NCBI GenBank assembly: GCA_013180625.2
Contig: SNVD02006922.1
Location: forward strand, 62,001 to 126,000
Length of the DNA stretch: 64,000 nt
Direction: 5' to 3'
Source of the DNA: Boswellia sacra
Lineage: Eukaryota; Streptophyta; Magnoliopsida; Sapindales; Burseraceae
Shown here: piece after piece, positions 48,284 to 60,990 of the stretch
Layout: each line of letters starts with the position of its first letter
How positions within the stretch are numbered: the first letter of the stretch is position 1
Notes under the pieces: generated by a model
Databases searched by the model: none
Seen by the model: only the letters and a program-made list of their open reading frames with translations
Told to the model about the DNA's origin: nothing
Program-made: the position numbers and the translations under genes

Positions 48284-49560
48284 TTAAAATATGAAACGAT
48301 TAATCGATTTAGAAGCTATATCAGTGCGTAGGATAGAACAATCTGCTTGAATGACCATGAGTATGAGGAGAATAACAGCTGTAATGACAGAAATTGTGGC
48401 CCATGGAGCCTTGAAATAATCTTGTCTCGAGGTTGCCTTCGACTTGTGCCAAGGGTTTCTGCAGTACCTGTTTAGATCAACAAGAGAAGAAAAGTGGAAA
48501 TGTTTCAAACTGATAGTAGTTCGTTTGGCAAGGTTTTGAATAAGAGCTGATGCGACTTCATTATCCCCAACACGATCGTCAATAATTTCATTTTCAACAA
48601 GCAACTCCACATCCTAAGGAGTGTTGATAAGGTAACTTATGAATTTCAAATAGTCATTTAAGATCCGTTGATTATATTGAAATTGCTCGAAGGCCAAAAG
48701 ATTTGCTACAACATATTAAATCTTTCTATGTATTCTGATTCGTGATATTTCCAATTCTCCGTTACTGAACCTTTGCATAAACAAATTTCTGGTTGACGAC
48801 TTACCTAATTTTTACTCCAGCGTGATGTTGTTTGGTTACACTCGGTATGCTTAGAAATTTTAAGCCTCGTTCCTTTCAGAATTATGTTGTGATGAGGACG
48901 AATATAAATTATTAGGAAGTCAAGAAGCTGTTTCACCTCCAAATAATTATTTTCTTCCAAAATCTCCTCAATCCCTTAAAAACCCCAAAACATTTTAGAG
49001 AACTGATGGGCAATTTAAACCAAGCTAAGCCGCTCTTCTTTGTTAGAAGGCATGGCAACATTGGCTAGCATAAAAAGATCTTCAAGAACGAAGAACGGGG
49101 GCTGATTTTCAACCATAAATATGTCATCTTTTACATCGCCTATCAAACCTAGATTACCATACAAATGATCATCATTACTACGAAATTTTCTAAAACATTT
49201 CCTCAACATTAGCTCGATTATAAAGGTGGCATCCATTAAGATCATTTTCATGTAGTCATCGTGGTTAAGTTTAATGGTTTCTGCAACAATTACGCACTAT
49301 TACTTCCTTTTCCTTTATAACTTTTATAAAATCTTCCAAGCCTACCTTAGTACGTTGAAGAAAATCATGTGCGTTCCTTCTTTTGTATTCTTCCAATTCA
49401 TTTAATTCTTCTCTGCCATGATGAATTGGACCTATAGAGAATTCGGGGCGTATAGGCTTTCTCATCCAGTCGACGTAGTTTCTCAGGAACTCTACGGATA
49501 GTGCTTTGATCAGATGAAAGGTGCAATTTGTCTAGGTCAATCCTCACAGAAGTTACCAAT
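48284..49560 (-). pseudogene. DUF247 (UPF0481) pseudogene, nearly full length
   Basis: N-terminal part 49271-49560 includes SIGPIHHGREELNELEEYKR and DFLQRTKVGLEDFIKVIKEK. The next part, 49015-49251, has DATFIIELMLRKCF and DIFMVENQPPFFVLEDLFML. 48,620-49,010 is frame-broken. 48284-48610 gives the C-terminal end with FHFSSLVDLNRYCRNPW and the membrane segment ISVITAVILLILMVIQ. Several stops and frameshifts. Gene order and strand are the same as the intact copy. Confidence 0.88.
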
Positions 49561-52500
49561 GGCAAGTGTGGGTTCCCAGTGTCAACCTTAGCTGATTGTT
49601 TCTGTCCATTTCTTCACCACCTGTTTCCACGATCGCCTTCAACTGAGATGATATATAAAGCACTATTAATAATCAAAAGACTTTCATGATCAAAGATGCA
49701 AAAGAATCATGGAAATTATATGATAGTTTAACTTTTATTAGTGTTAAATAAATTTAATAGAGAGAATTCTCGATCTAATCCTCTAAACAAATTTAAGTTA
49801 AGAGGATAAAAGAACCCAACAAAAATTTTTTTCCATAAATCTGTATGGTTCAGATCCATCGTTAAATGACGCTACCCTTTGTCTACATCGTCTTTATTAT
49901 GTGAATGTAGAAACTCTTCAAACCGAATAACTGAAGAAGATTAGAACATATTCCGGAACAAGTAAAACAAATTGTATGTATACAACGTTAGCGAGACAAA
50001 TGACTTAAGATGACGAAACTTAATAATAATAATAATTAAATTTGACTAGAGCTTGGTTGTTTACTTAAATTAACGTTATTTATACGAAGTTTTTTTTTTA
50101 AATTTTAATAATAACCAGACCAAGTCCACATAAAAGACAAAAATATTCTCAAATAAGTCTTTTCAATACTGTTATGAAGTCTTTTTTCCTATATCACAAA
50201 AAAAAAAAAAGAGAAATTAGGTGATAACTTGTAGTGACTATTTTTTATTCATTCTTTAATCATTATTTGATGTATTATTCACAAATAAGTATTTTTTATT
50301 ATATTTTTGACAAGACCAAGTAAATAAATTTAATGTTTTAAAATCAGTATCATCTTTTATCGTTTTGAATAACGTAAAAGGAATTCCAAATTTGAATGTG
50401 TTTAATAATTTAATTAATTTACTTAAAAGTATTCTTTAAACTATTTACAAAGGACTGTTAAATTAATATATAAAACATTAAATCTTTTGATTTAAAACTG
50501 AACACAAATTTCTAACAATTGATCTAAATAACTTAATGATTAAAAGGTAGATAAAAAATTGGAATAAAAAAGATTCTTAATAAACATTTTATTAATCAAA
50601 TAATATTCAATAAAAAATTATTATTTAACCCAAAGGTTTTTGTCTACATAAGCTGGTGTGCATTATGCCATATCTTTTTTCTTTAGATTTATAAACCATC
50701 AAGGTTTTCAACTTATTAAATTAAGCCATCAGATCACTTAGTTTATTGATAACAGTAACGCTCAAGTTAAAGAACAAAATCGGGTTTTTCACATTACACA
50801 AGTGTTAAAGTTGTGTTATAATTTTAAGCGAGCATAGCTCTAGGAGCAGCCGAGGCACTGGTCCTGTATTATAATTTTATTTGATTAAAATTAAAATTTT
50901 AGAATATTAGAACTTAATTACCTAAACTCCAAGTGTATTATCAAACTAAAAGCTATTTTTCCAATTTGTTATCACCTAAAAGTTCTTTTAATCCATAAAT
51001 ATTAATTTTGAACTAAATCAACGTAAAAGTTCTATTCTTCCTTTATTTTTATGTGCTAATGTACAGATGTTCAAGTTAATTTTTAAATGCATTACAAAGG
51101 CCGTTCTATAGTATATATTGTCCCTTTCTTTAATTATAATCTAGTGAGGCCGCCAAAACAACGGCAAAACACAATTCTTCTTCGCCGCGTTAGCCGAAAA
51201 GTTGTGGAAACTACATACCTGTTGGAGGAAAATCTGCGCCTTAATGCCCCCTGCTGTTTGGTAAGTAACACCTAGCCCCCACTTCTCTAAACGGTACACC
51301 GTTAAAAGAATCTGTTATGGATCAGGAATCTTTTCTTTAAATATAGTTTTACCCTCTTTACCTTTGATGAAATAAAATAAATTTATACATTTATCCTATT
51401 TTGAAATTATATAATATCTAAATAAAAATCTCTAAAATCGTGCAACATACCATCCGTCAGATTGCATATTAATAAAGTCTTAAAAAACTATAAAATTGTA
51501 CAAAATGTATTTTATAATAATCCACACGATTTTAACTTCACACATTGAAACCCATAATACATCTACAGATGAGATACAATTTAGATGGATTAATATATAT
51601 GAAATATTAGTGGGCTTTTTTAACAATATTATCATATGGGTTGTTGCTTTTCCACTGGCCATCTGCATGAGTTGCGTTCAATCTATTACACTGAAGGGAA
51701 GCCTGGCCTTAATTACAATTATAACGGAGTTTATTAAGATTTATTTTTCGTCTTTATTCAATTAATATTTATTGAAATGCTATTATCAATTTTGATTGGT
51801 GATGTAAGATTAAATCATGATAATAGGCACTATGCGCTAATATTTGGATAAGCATAAATTAAATAAGTATGTATATGTGTGTGTGTGTGTGTGTATGTGT
51901 GTGTATATATATATATATATAGGAATAATAATAGTAATATTTACAAAAGTAATATAATTTTATGAATTTGATTAAGTTTAAAAGGATTTCAGTAAAATAT
52001 AATCAAATATACAAACACCTTAATAATAAAGTTAAACTTTATAATTATTTTTATTGAACTGGTAATGTGTGAAATTAGATTGGTGCAATAATTTGTAATC
52101 CTAAAATACTTATTGATCTGGTGCCTCGGAATTCCACTTTAAGAGGATGAAAGAACTAACTTGCTTTTGTCTATCTTGTAAATGAGATTGAACATCAAAT
52201 TTTTGTCCTTTAAGTAAAGCAATTCTCTTTTCACCCATATAGTGAATCCGCCAAATAAGCTAGCCTTAAACTAAATCAACACATCAAATACAATTTATGA
52301 GTCTAAACAATCATGAGTGACACCAAAAATAATTAACAATCAAGAACACTGCATAAATATTTAAACTGACCTTCCATGTAATATATCAATTAAACTCTGG
52401 CCCTGTTTTATTTATTTTGATTATTAAACCATATTGACAGACCCAAAATATGTGCACCTCCTTGGAAGAACGAAAGGTTTATTATATACAAAACTTACTT

Positions 52501-52732
52501 ATATTGCTATGAATTTGAGGTGTTACATTACAACAAGTTAAAACCACCAAAAAAAAAAAAAAGGAAAATAAAGAGAAGAGTAACCAGAAGAATAGAAGAG
52601 TCACTCAAGTGAGTATAGAATATTTTCATTCAATCTTGTATCCCATGATTGGTCCAGAGTATGTCAATACACAAGGTAATTAAGAGGATAGAATGTCTAC
52701 AACTATAAGAAAAAGATTCGTACAATGATAAC
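49561..52732. other. No gene seen; microsatellite at 51,868-51,920
   Basis: AT-rich intergenic DNA. A short GC-richer patch at 51,120-51,260 has an open frame without any recognised domain. A (TG)n-(TA)n microsatellite lies at about 51,868-51,920. Confidence 0.35.
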
Positions 52733-53563
52733 TGTCAGGACCATGCCACGTTAGTGGCATGTCTCAGCTTAGATGGCATGATATGTTGGCTATTCTGGAG
52801 AAATAGAAAGCAAGAAACAAGTTGACTGTTTTGAAATATTTTCTATTTTGATTATTTCCTATTTAACTTTTTTCAGTCAGGAAAGTCATTACTGACCTTT
52901 GTTTCCAGAACTGGTTTTCAAATTAGAAAAGTTATTTATTTAACTTAATTTTAGGAAATGTTAGTTATCCTATTCATGCATTGAATGTCCTAATATCATA
53001 TTGCTTTCCTAGAATTAGTTCTATGCAGGTTTAGGAAGCAAATCAAGCAATCCTTATGCAATAAGGAGAAACTGGTTGTGCTATGTAAAGGACAACTTTA
53101 TTGTCCCCAGTGTGTAACTTTTGGCAAGCTGTTTGAGAGCGCTTTATTGTTTTGTTAGCTTGCGTTTATTTCTTGTCTTCAAGAATGTTTGTAGAATACT
53201 CAACTGAGCTTGAGTGATACACGAAGGGAAATTGTAATCTTTTAAGCATGGTCTTAACGGAGGGTACTGAAGTGCAATAGGTTTTAGGAAGTTGGTTCAC
53301 TAAAGTTAGATTTCTTAGAGAGAACGTTGGTTACAAAAAAAAGTGAGTGAGTGAGAGAAGGGTTCTCTACTACTATAAATTCAACTAGTTTGTAAGTTTG
53401 AATGACTTAGTGAATTGTAACTTGACTGCCCATAGATGTACACTGGTCTATAGTCGAACCACGTGAAAGTTATTGTGTACTTTTACTTTCCTGTTAATTA
53501 TGTTTTACTTAACTGCTTATGTGTGTGTCTAACGTAACTACATTCGTGGCTCCTAAACTTACA
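52733..53563 (+). repeat. Solo LTR, copia type
   Basis: TGTCAGGACCATGCC ... CTAAACTTACA, 831 bp, with flanks ATAAC and AGAAC (4 of 5 matching). No primer site or interior follows. Near the end it has TCGAACCACGTGAAAG, like the LTR at 34,201-35,110. Confidence 0.6.
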
Positions 53564-54021
53564 AGAACAATGCTAGCACATTTACAAATAAAGATTCACA
53601 TAAATCAAAGGACAAACTAATCAGTTGAAATCCTACTAGTAAACTAAGAGTTCTAAGAAGGCTGCTAATGTGCTATGTGAATTTGAGCTATCAAGCTTTT
53701 TTGTCATCATCAGTATCAATAATAACATTGCAAAGAATTAATAATGATTGTATTAAAAGGAAGAAGGCAAAAAAATAACTTAAGCTTAATTATAAAGCAC
53801 TAATTAAGCAAATGTAAGTTGAAACGACCATCATATAGTAGAGAAATCCCTCTAGAACAGAAGCTAATTAAGATGCTACATGGAAGCTAGGAGAAAAAGA
53901 AATGACAGAAACAACAAACGTGACAAGTCATTAATATAAGTACACTAAATCTCCCCTGTTCTTTCATCAATAATTTTCAATTTCCTTAGACAGGAATTAA
54001 TATAACAAGATCTAAATTACA

Positions 54022-55314
54022 CTATTTTACCTGTAGGACAGCACAAATAGTCTGTACTAAGGTGAGTACGAGGAGAACAACAGCAGCAATAACAGAAATG
54101 GTACTCCATGGAGTCTTGAAATATTTTTGTTTCAAGACTGCTTTCCACCTGTGCCTAGGTGTTCTGCAGTACGCGTTCAGATCCTCAACAAGAGAAGAAA
54201 AGTAGAAATAACAAAAATTACGAGTAGTTAGATCTGCAAGTTTATGAAAAAGATTTGACACCCGTTCATTATCCCCAAGTAGATTGTCAATAATTTCATG
54301 TTGAACAAGCAATTTCACATCCTTTGAAGTGTTAAGGAGATAATTCATGAAGATAACATAGTCATTTACGAGATTATCATCGCATTGACATTGTTCAAAT
54401 GCCAAAAGATTCTTCACTACGTACTCTGTGGAGCTCGAAATTTTTATTTGTGGAATTTCCAATATCCCATTTTTGAAACTTATGCCAAACAAGTTTGTGT
54501 TTGAACCCAACCTGATTTTTACTCCAGCTTGATGTAGTTCTGTCACACTTGGTGTTGTAAGAATTCTAAGTCTTCTTCTATTCTCTGGCAACTCAGACGG
54601 TACCATACGAATTCTTAAGAAATCAACAAGATGTCTCACTGCTGAATAATTGGCTTCTTCAAAATTCTCTTCTATTCCTAAAAAATCCCAAAAGCTTCTG
54701 GAGAACTCATGAGTTATCTTTAGAATAGAAAGTTTCTCACCCTTGTCTGAGGATATATCGATATTGGCTAGCGTAAACAAATCCTCTATGATGAAGAATG
54801 GAATCTGATTTTCAAGCAAATACATGTCACCATTTACATCAAATATTTTATATGGATTGCTGTATACTCGATCGAAGACAAGAACCTCGTCCATAATATT
54901 CCTTAATAAGACCTCAATAATGAAGGCAGCATCCATGAAAATCATTTTCACAAAGTCATCACTGGGAAGTTCAATGATTTCTGCATAACAATTACGCAGC
55001 ATTTCTTCCTTTTCCTTTATAACTCTGATAAACTCTTCTAAGGTTACCTCAGTGCGTTCAAGAAAATCTTTTAGGTACCTTCTTTTGTAGTTTTCCATTT
55101 CCTTTAACTCTTCTCTACCATGATGAATCGGACCAATGGAGACTACTTGAGGTTTGTAGGCTTTTTCATCTAATCTACGTATACTTTCGGGAACTCTATG
55201 GATAGTGCATTCATCCGATAAAGGATATAAGTTTTCCAGTTCGTTCTTCACAGATCTTGCCAATGGTAAGTACGGATTTTCAATGTCAATTATTGCATCA
55301 TCACTTTCTTCCAT
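54022..55314 (-). CDS. DUF247 (UPF0481) protein, intact
   Basis: A single uninterrupted frame of 430 aa, the normal length for plant DUF247 proteins, mostly intronless. Blocks in order: ARSVKNELENLY (about 19-30), YKPQVVSIGPIHHGREELKE (about 53-72), MENYKRRYLKDFLERT, FVKMIFMDAAFIIEVLLR (about 123-140), YLLENQIPFFIIEDLF, ILKITHEFSRSFW, HLVDFLRIR, LHQAGVKIRLGS, ISFKNGILEIPQI, NLLAFEQCQC, YVIFMNYLLNTSKDVKLLV. A single membrane segment, TISVIAAVVLLVLTLVQTI (about 401-420), lies near the C-terminus. Biochemical function is unknown; DUF247 proteins are linked to self-incompatibility in grasses and to stress responses elsewhere. ATG at 55314 was chosen because the conserved part starts soon after it. 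Its neighbours are relics of the same family. Confidence 0.95.
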   Translation of the reverse strand: MEESDDAIIDIENPYLPLARSVKNELENLYPLSDECTIHRVPESIRRLDEKAYKPQVVSIGPIHHGREELKEMENYKRRYLKDFLERTEVTLEEFIRVIKEKEEMLRNCYAEIIELPSDDFVKMIFMDAAFIIEVLLRNIMDEVLVFDRVYSNPYKIFDVNGDMYLLENQIPFFIIEDLFTLANIDISSDKGEKLSILKITHEFSRSFWDFLGIEENFEEANYSAVRHLVDFLRIRMVPSELPENRRRLRILTTPSVTELHQAGVKIRLGSNTNLFGISFKNGILEIPQIKISSSTEYVVKNLLAFEQCQCDDNLVNDYVIFMNYLLNTSKDVKLLVQHEIIDNLLGDNERVSNLFHKLADLTTRNFCYFYFSSLVEDLNAYCRTPRHRWKAVLKQKYFKTPWSTISVIAAVVLLVLTLVQTICAVLQVK

Positions 55315-56711
55315 CTGTAAATTTCTGTTTCAAAAATCTCCAGCTTCCTGTTGAACGGAGATGATCACTGAAATCATGTACACAGTCAATAACGCCCTCG
55401 TGACTGCAGATATGAAACAATGATAAGAAAATATAAACAAAGAACTACACATTGCACCAACTGATGATAAGCTAAGAGTAGTTTCATGATTCATCCATTC
55501 TGATGGACTTTGCTCGAGAACTGAACACTTAATTTTGACATTCGGTCCAATGTTTGTTCATAAGAGTTTATCCATTTTTTACATTTTTAAGTTGCATGTT
55601 AGTGTAGATTTTTCATTAAATTTCTTGCCTATTCTTGTATGATGATTTAACAATATGCTTATAACTCCAATCTCTAAGGTCAAAAACCCAGCAAGGAGAA
55701 TAAACTCAGATAATGTAATCATGTTGACTGTGTGTGACATTGTTCCAGTATAACGAATATATGGATGCATCTTTGTAAAGACTTACTGTTCTACAATCAT
55801 GATCCTGCTTTGGAATTTCTGCAGCTGCGCTCATTTATAATAATATTTTTTTCATTGATATTAACAGCTTGTCCTGATTTCTCGGACCATCAATTTTGTG
55901 GGAGACCGAGATAGCTTGGATCTTCACATAAATCTTGGGAATGATCAAGCATTCCTTTCTTGAATGAATTATTAGCTAAACATTGGAGAAAATACAGAAA
56001 AAAAAAAGTAATCGTCTGAATTTTAACCAAAAAAAAATCAAGGGGATGATTTCAACAATGTGCTTCATCATAAAATGAACAACGAAATTCTTAAAGATCC
56101 TTAACAATAGGGCATTAACAACAATCTCATATTAAGTAATATAACTTGGTGAAAATCAAGCTAATTCTCATCTTTCTACCCTGAAAATATAAAAAGATTA
56201 AATATGCAAAACATATCCGCAATAAATTTCTTTTTGTTAGCAGCTTGAGAATCTCCTAAAAATTGAGAGTTAATTGTGCACAAAGGGACCTATATGATTT
56301 CGATCTAATTATTTGGTTGTGCAAAAACACTTATATAAAACTAATTTCATAAGTCCATAATTAAATTTAAGTGCTTTTCTAAAAGTCATTAAAACTACTA
56401 AAACGAAGTTTCTTGAAGAGAGTTATCAAATGCTTTATCCAATAAAAAAGTACTTTGGAAATCTATTTTACCCAAAACTAAAATATTGATATCTGAAAAA
56501 AAAATTTTGTCATGACCAATATATATATATATATATATATATATGAAGAAATAAGAAACTCCCAGGAAGAAGTCTGTAACGTACCTCAAATTTTGGGCTC
56601 TTCCATATTTTTCCTCCGTGTTTATGCAGGTTTGAAGAACTTATAATGTGCAAAATTCTATAGGCTGCTGAAGTGATAATCGAATCGAATCTTGCATAAG
56701 CATACGTAGCA

Positions 56712-56743
<32 letters not shown>

Positions 56744-57381
56744 TTTTAATTTTTGTATGCGGAACTAATCCGGATCCAGGCGGTATATTTGCAAATATTT
56801 CTTTGTTAGTTAATTAAAAAGGAAAAGAAAAGCTGATTACTATGATTTCAATTGTGGACGCTGAGATCTGTAACTCTCTATTTCCCCTCTTACTTTAACT
56901 CTCCTTTTTTAATATAACATATGTATCCTAATTTAACATAATAAATGTGGGTGTGGCTGTTTAAAGATTTCCTATAACAAAGGGCAATATGAAAACCTGG
57001 AGAACCGAATTAATGAAAAATTTTATGATATTATGTTTTAGTAGTATAAAATTTTATTTAAAAAGATAAAGATTGTTACTATGTAAATAGCTCCATCCTA
57101 TTGCAAATCAAACTATCAACAAGGGAATGTGGATGATAATTTATGAAACTTTAAAATTAAGAATATGATATAACTATCAATATCATTTGTTTGTCTACTA
57201 AGAATTTAGTTAATTTTTCATCTTTTTATTTAGTAACATCTTAAAATATATATTAAGAATTTAATTGTGATATTATTTTAATAATAAATAGCAAATCAAA
57301 ACTAAAACGATAAGGTTATTGTAAAAAATAACATATAAGCTAGTTATTGTAATAAGAATAGAAAGAAAACTATAAAATAAT
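55315..57381. other. No gene seen; microsatellites
   Basis: Upstream of the DUF247 gene; no clear TATA element identified. (AT)n at about 56,518-56,544 and a (TTC)n tract with poly-T at 56,716-56,748. Confidence 0.35.
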
Positions 57382-59366
57382 TGTTGAGGATTTTGCACTA
57401 CTCGCGGAAGCGTTCTATCCTAGATATTAACAGAATTATAATGAAAAAATAAGCAAGAAAATTAAGCAAGAAAGTTAAACAAGAAAATAGGTAAGACAGG
57501 CAACACCAAATTTGTAGTGGTTCGGCCAATCAAGCTTACGTCCACTTAAGAGATCTCAGTAATAGCTTTATTCCATCAACAGTAAAGAAGAGCTACAAGA
57601 ATATGAGTACCAATTACAACTTTTCCACATGTATAAACCTTAAGATAATCACCAATCTAAGATACATGCTTTCAAAGAAAGACTAATCGAGAAGAACTTC
57701 TAAGGTCACTAGATCTCACTCACGATTAATGATTCCAAATCGTAGTTTTCTGAGATTACTCCCTCACACGTTGCCAGTCCCTGTAGTATTCCAAACGCTT
57801 TCTTCCGTCTTTTCTTCCACCACTTTCATAGCTATTTTTCCACTCATATGAACAAGACTTATATATAGGACTTTGAGTTTCTTTCCTAGTCTAACAAGGA
57901 TTCCTAGACTAGCAGTATAATCAAAACTCTTATTTCAATTCCCTTGTCTAACTATGTGTATCCAAGATTTTGCTATTAAAACAAGTTACTATCAAACTTA
58001 GTTTCCTACTTTGATAGATATTCCAATTTGTTTTAATTCTAATCTAGAAACAAATCCTATATTGCATAATATTCTAATAAGACCAAACCAATGATTAACA
58101 ATCTCCACCTTGGTTTTGTCTTAAAACCATGTTGATTTCATGTTGAAGAGGGAATACCAGTTCATGACATTGTGCGGGAGTGCAAACTCTCTGCCTGAAG
58201 TGTCTCAACTCCTCACTGTTATATAGGCCCGCAATCTACACTGTGCAAGAGTGCAAAGTCTTTGTTAGACTTGCGTAGGAGCGCAACTCGCCTCGTGCTG
58301 ACTTGTAAACACTTCAGATATGATTCTGAACTTTTCTTCCTTCCTTGCCCTTTCCAGCTACTGCTCTCCACCAACCTCTCAAGGCATTACATACATTTAA
58401 TTTGGTCCACTCATGCCAAATTTTTTGAGCACCTTTTTACCAAAGCCTTCTTGGTGTACTTCATCTATTCCATTGGTCTCTGGATCACGATCTGAACAAG
58501 ACTCTATCTTAAACTCAAATCGGTCTCTCCCACCATCAACATCACCCTTGCCATTAAATTGTTCCACCTCAAACTTTGTTACAGCCATCTCAGACTTGAG
58601 AATTAAAGCTCTAATACCAGTTTGTTGAGGATTTTGCACTACTCATGGAAGCGTCCTATCCAAGATCTTAACAGAATTGTGATGAAACAAGCAAGAAAAT
58701 CAAAGAAGCAAAAAGACAAGACAAGCGACACCGAATTTATAGTTGTTCGACCAATCAAGACTACGTCCACTTTGAAGATCTCTGAAATAGCTTTATTCCA
58801 ATCAATAATAAAGAAGTGTTACAAGAATATGAGCAACAATTACAAGGATTTCAAACCTTATGGCTTTCACATGCATATATCCCAATATAATTCCTAATCT
58901 ATGATACATGCTTCCAAGGAGAGACTAACCGAGGAGAACTTTTGAACTTCTAACAGCCAGATCTCTCTCACGATTAATGATTACAAATCATTGATTTCCA
59001 ATATCACTCCCTCACACATTGCTAGTCCTTGTAGTCTTCCAAAGTGTCTAAAACATTTTCTTCCGTCTTCTCTTCCACCATTTTCATAGTTGTTTTTCCA
59101 CTCATATGAGCAAGACTTATGTATAGGACTTTGAGTTTCTTTCCTAGTCTAAACAATGATTCCTAGACTAGTAGTATAATTAAATTCTTCTCATATTTCA
59201 GTCTCCTTGTCTATCTATGAGTATTCAAGATTTTCCTATTAAAACAAATTACAATCAAACTTAACTTTCTAGTCTAATACATATTCCAATTTTTTTTTTT
59301 AATTCCAATCAAGAAACAAATCCTATATTACCTAATATTCTAATAAAACAAAACCATTAATTAAAA
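57382..59366 (-). mobile_element. Short copia derivative: two LTRs, 0.5 kb interior
   Basis: LTRs at 57382-58100 (719 bp) and 58623-59366 (about 744 bp), both beginning on the plus strand TGTTGAGGATTTTGCACTAC. The minus-strand interior of about 520 bp has the PBS-like TGGTATTAGAGC just inside the right LTR, the gag start MAVTKFEVEQFNGKGD from 58586, an unrelated-looking tail, and the tract ACCAAGGTGGAGAT next to the left LTR. Flanks ATAAT and ATATG do not match. The gag start and some short LTR/interior phrases recall copia C, so it is probably a deletion derivative of a related family. Confidence 0.85.
58397..58586 (-). pseudogene. Truncated copia gag start fused to an unrelated tail
   Basis: MAVTKFEVEQFNGKGDV is a copia gag N-terminus. 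After it comes a Gly/Arg/Asp-rich run and HQEGFGKKVLKKFGMSGPN, not part of gag, then a stop. The fusion suggests a large internal deletion joined gag to a distant part of the element. Confidence 0.55.
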
Positions 59367-59717
59367 ATATGATATGGGATGATAGAACAAATTAATAATA
59401 ATGGTTGAGACACAAATAATGAATCATTGACAAAATTTCCTTCAAAAATATTCTCAAAAAACCAAAAAAAATACAACATGACAAATGAAAATTGGGTTAA
59501 TATTCTTATCGTAGAAAATCAGATCTTGAAATGCATGGTCTATGCCCTTGTAGACATGATCTACCTTGAGTACGCAAAACTACATCAAGAGTGAGAATAT
59601 TTAGGCTGTTTTATAGGCAAAGATTTGTTCCTTCACTCTTTTCCCTCCATACTGCTGCTGAAGAATCAATCCTTTTCTAACGAGTATCAACAAGACTAAG
59701 GAATGATTCTTTCTCAA
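59367..59717. other. No gene seen
   Basis: AT-rich spacer. Confidence 0.3.
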
Positions 59718-59785
59718 GTAAACTCATGAGTAATCTTTAGCATGGAAAGTCTCATATCTTATCGACTTCAAGAAGTTTCTTAATT
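59718..59785 (-). pseudogene. Short DUF247 scrap
   Basis: Minus strand reads LSMLKITHEFT, matching the LSILKITHEFS block of the intact gene, with a stop soon after. Too short to say more; it may be a displaced piece of the relic at 60,147-60,990 or of another copy. Confidence 0.5.
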
Positions 59786-60146
59786 TTTCTTAAATTATGT
59801 TGTCTTCAACATCTACAATAAATTTCTAATTAATATTACCAATTGTTTTGTGCGATAATATAGCCGGCTATTGTTTTTCTTCACAACTCAATATAATTCT
59901 TGGTTGCCCTTCTAGAGCACAAATTAAGAAAATGTCACTTAAAACAAACATCATTACATAATACAGAAATCGATACTTTTGATCAATATGGAAACAAAAA
60001 TTACAGGCTAAAATAAGAAATGAATGCACAATAATAAGTTGTACAGTTGTACTCAGTATCCACCTTTTATTCTTTTTAAATGAGATATAAAATGAATCAA
60101 GCACAATTATCATTAAATCACTGCATTGAATACAAAATGGAAGAAT

Positions 60147-60990
60147 TTACATTACTTGTAAGATTGAACATACAGCTTGTACGACGGTGAATACAAGGTG
60201 AGATATAGATTTTTTAATATAGATTCCGCAAGGTCATTAATGTTGATCATTGGCATCCGTAATATTCTATTATTGAATTTTATGTTAAATAAGTTTGTAC
60301 TTTAACCCAGCTTAAATTGTATGCCAGCCTGTTGTAGCTATGTTACAGTAGGCGTGGTTTGAATTTCAGATACTTCAATGTATTCCTAATCGAAACGTAG
60401 AGTACGGATTCTTATGAAATCAACAAAATTTCTCACCCTAGACTACTTGCTCTCATCAAATCCATCTTGGGTCTACGGATATTCCATTGAGCATTGGAGA
60501 AGGTAGGAGCTCATTTAAGCACGGACAGTCTCTCATCTCCTTCAAAGGATATTATAATGTTTGCTAGCCTAAACAACTCCTCAAGAATAAAGAATGGAAG
60601 TTGATTTTCAAGAAGGAATATGTCATACTTTACATCACTTATCAACCATGGTTCATAACATACATGGTCACCAATAGGATGTTCATTGGAAATAAGCATT
60701 AGAAAAACCTTAAAAATGAAGGCAGCATACGCTAAAGTCATTTTAACAAAATCACGACTAATAAGTTCAATGGTTTTTGCATAACGCTTATGTAACTTGT
60801 CTTCATTTTGCTTTATAATTTCACTAAAAATCTACCAAGCCTAACTCGATTCATTCAGGAAAATATTGTAGGCACTTTCTTTTGTACTCTTCCATTACTT
60901 TGTACTTTTCTTCGTCATGATGAAGAGGACCAATGGAGACTATTGAGGGTGTAAAAAAAAAATTTCATTTGACTAAAACAGTCGATCAGG
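60147..60990 (-). pseudogene. DUF247 (UPF0481) pseudogene, shortened
   Basis: Starts near 60,950 with a GPLHHDEEKYK-type block. 60511-60741 gives MTLAYAAFIFKVFLMLIS and YDIFLLENQLPFFILEELFR with ANIIISFEGDERLSVLK. 60,240-60,480 has broken pieces with the VTxLQQAGIQF region, and 60147-60220 the C-terminal membrane end HLVFTVVQAVCSILQ with a stop at 60147-60149. The stretch between the central block and the membrane anchor is much shorter than in the intact gene. Stops and frameshifts throughout. Confidence 0.8.
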
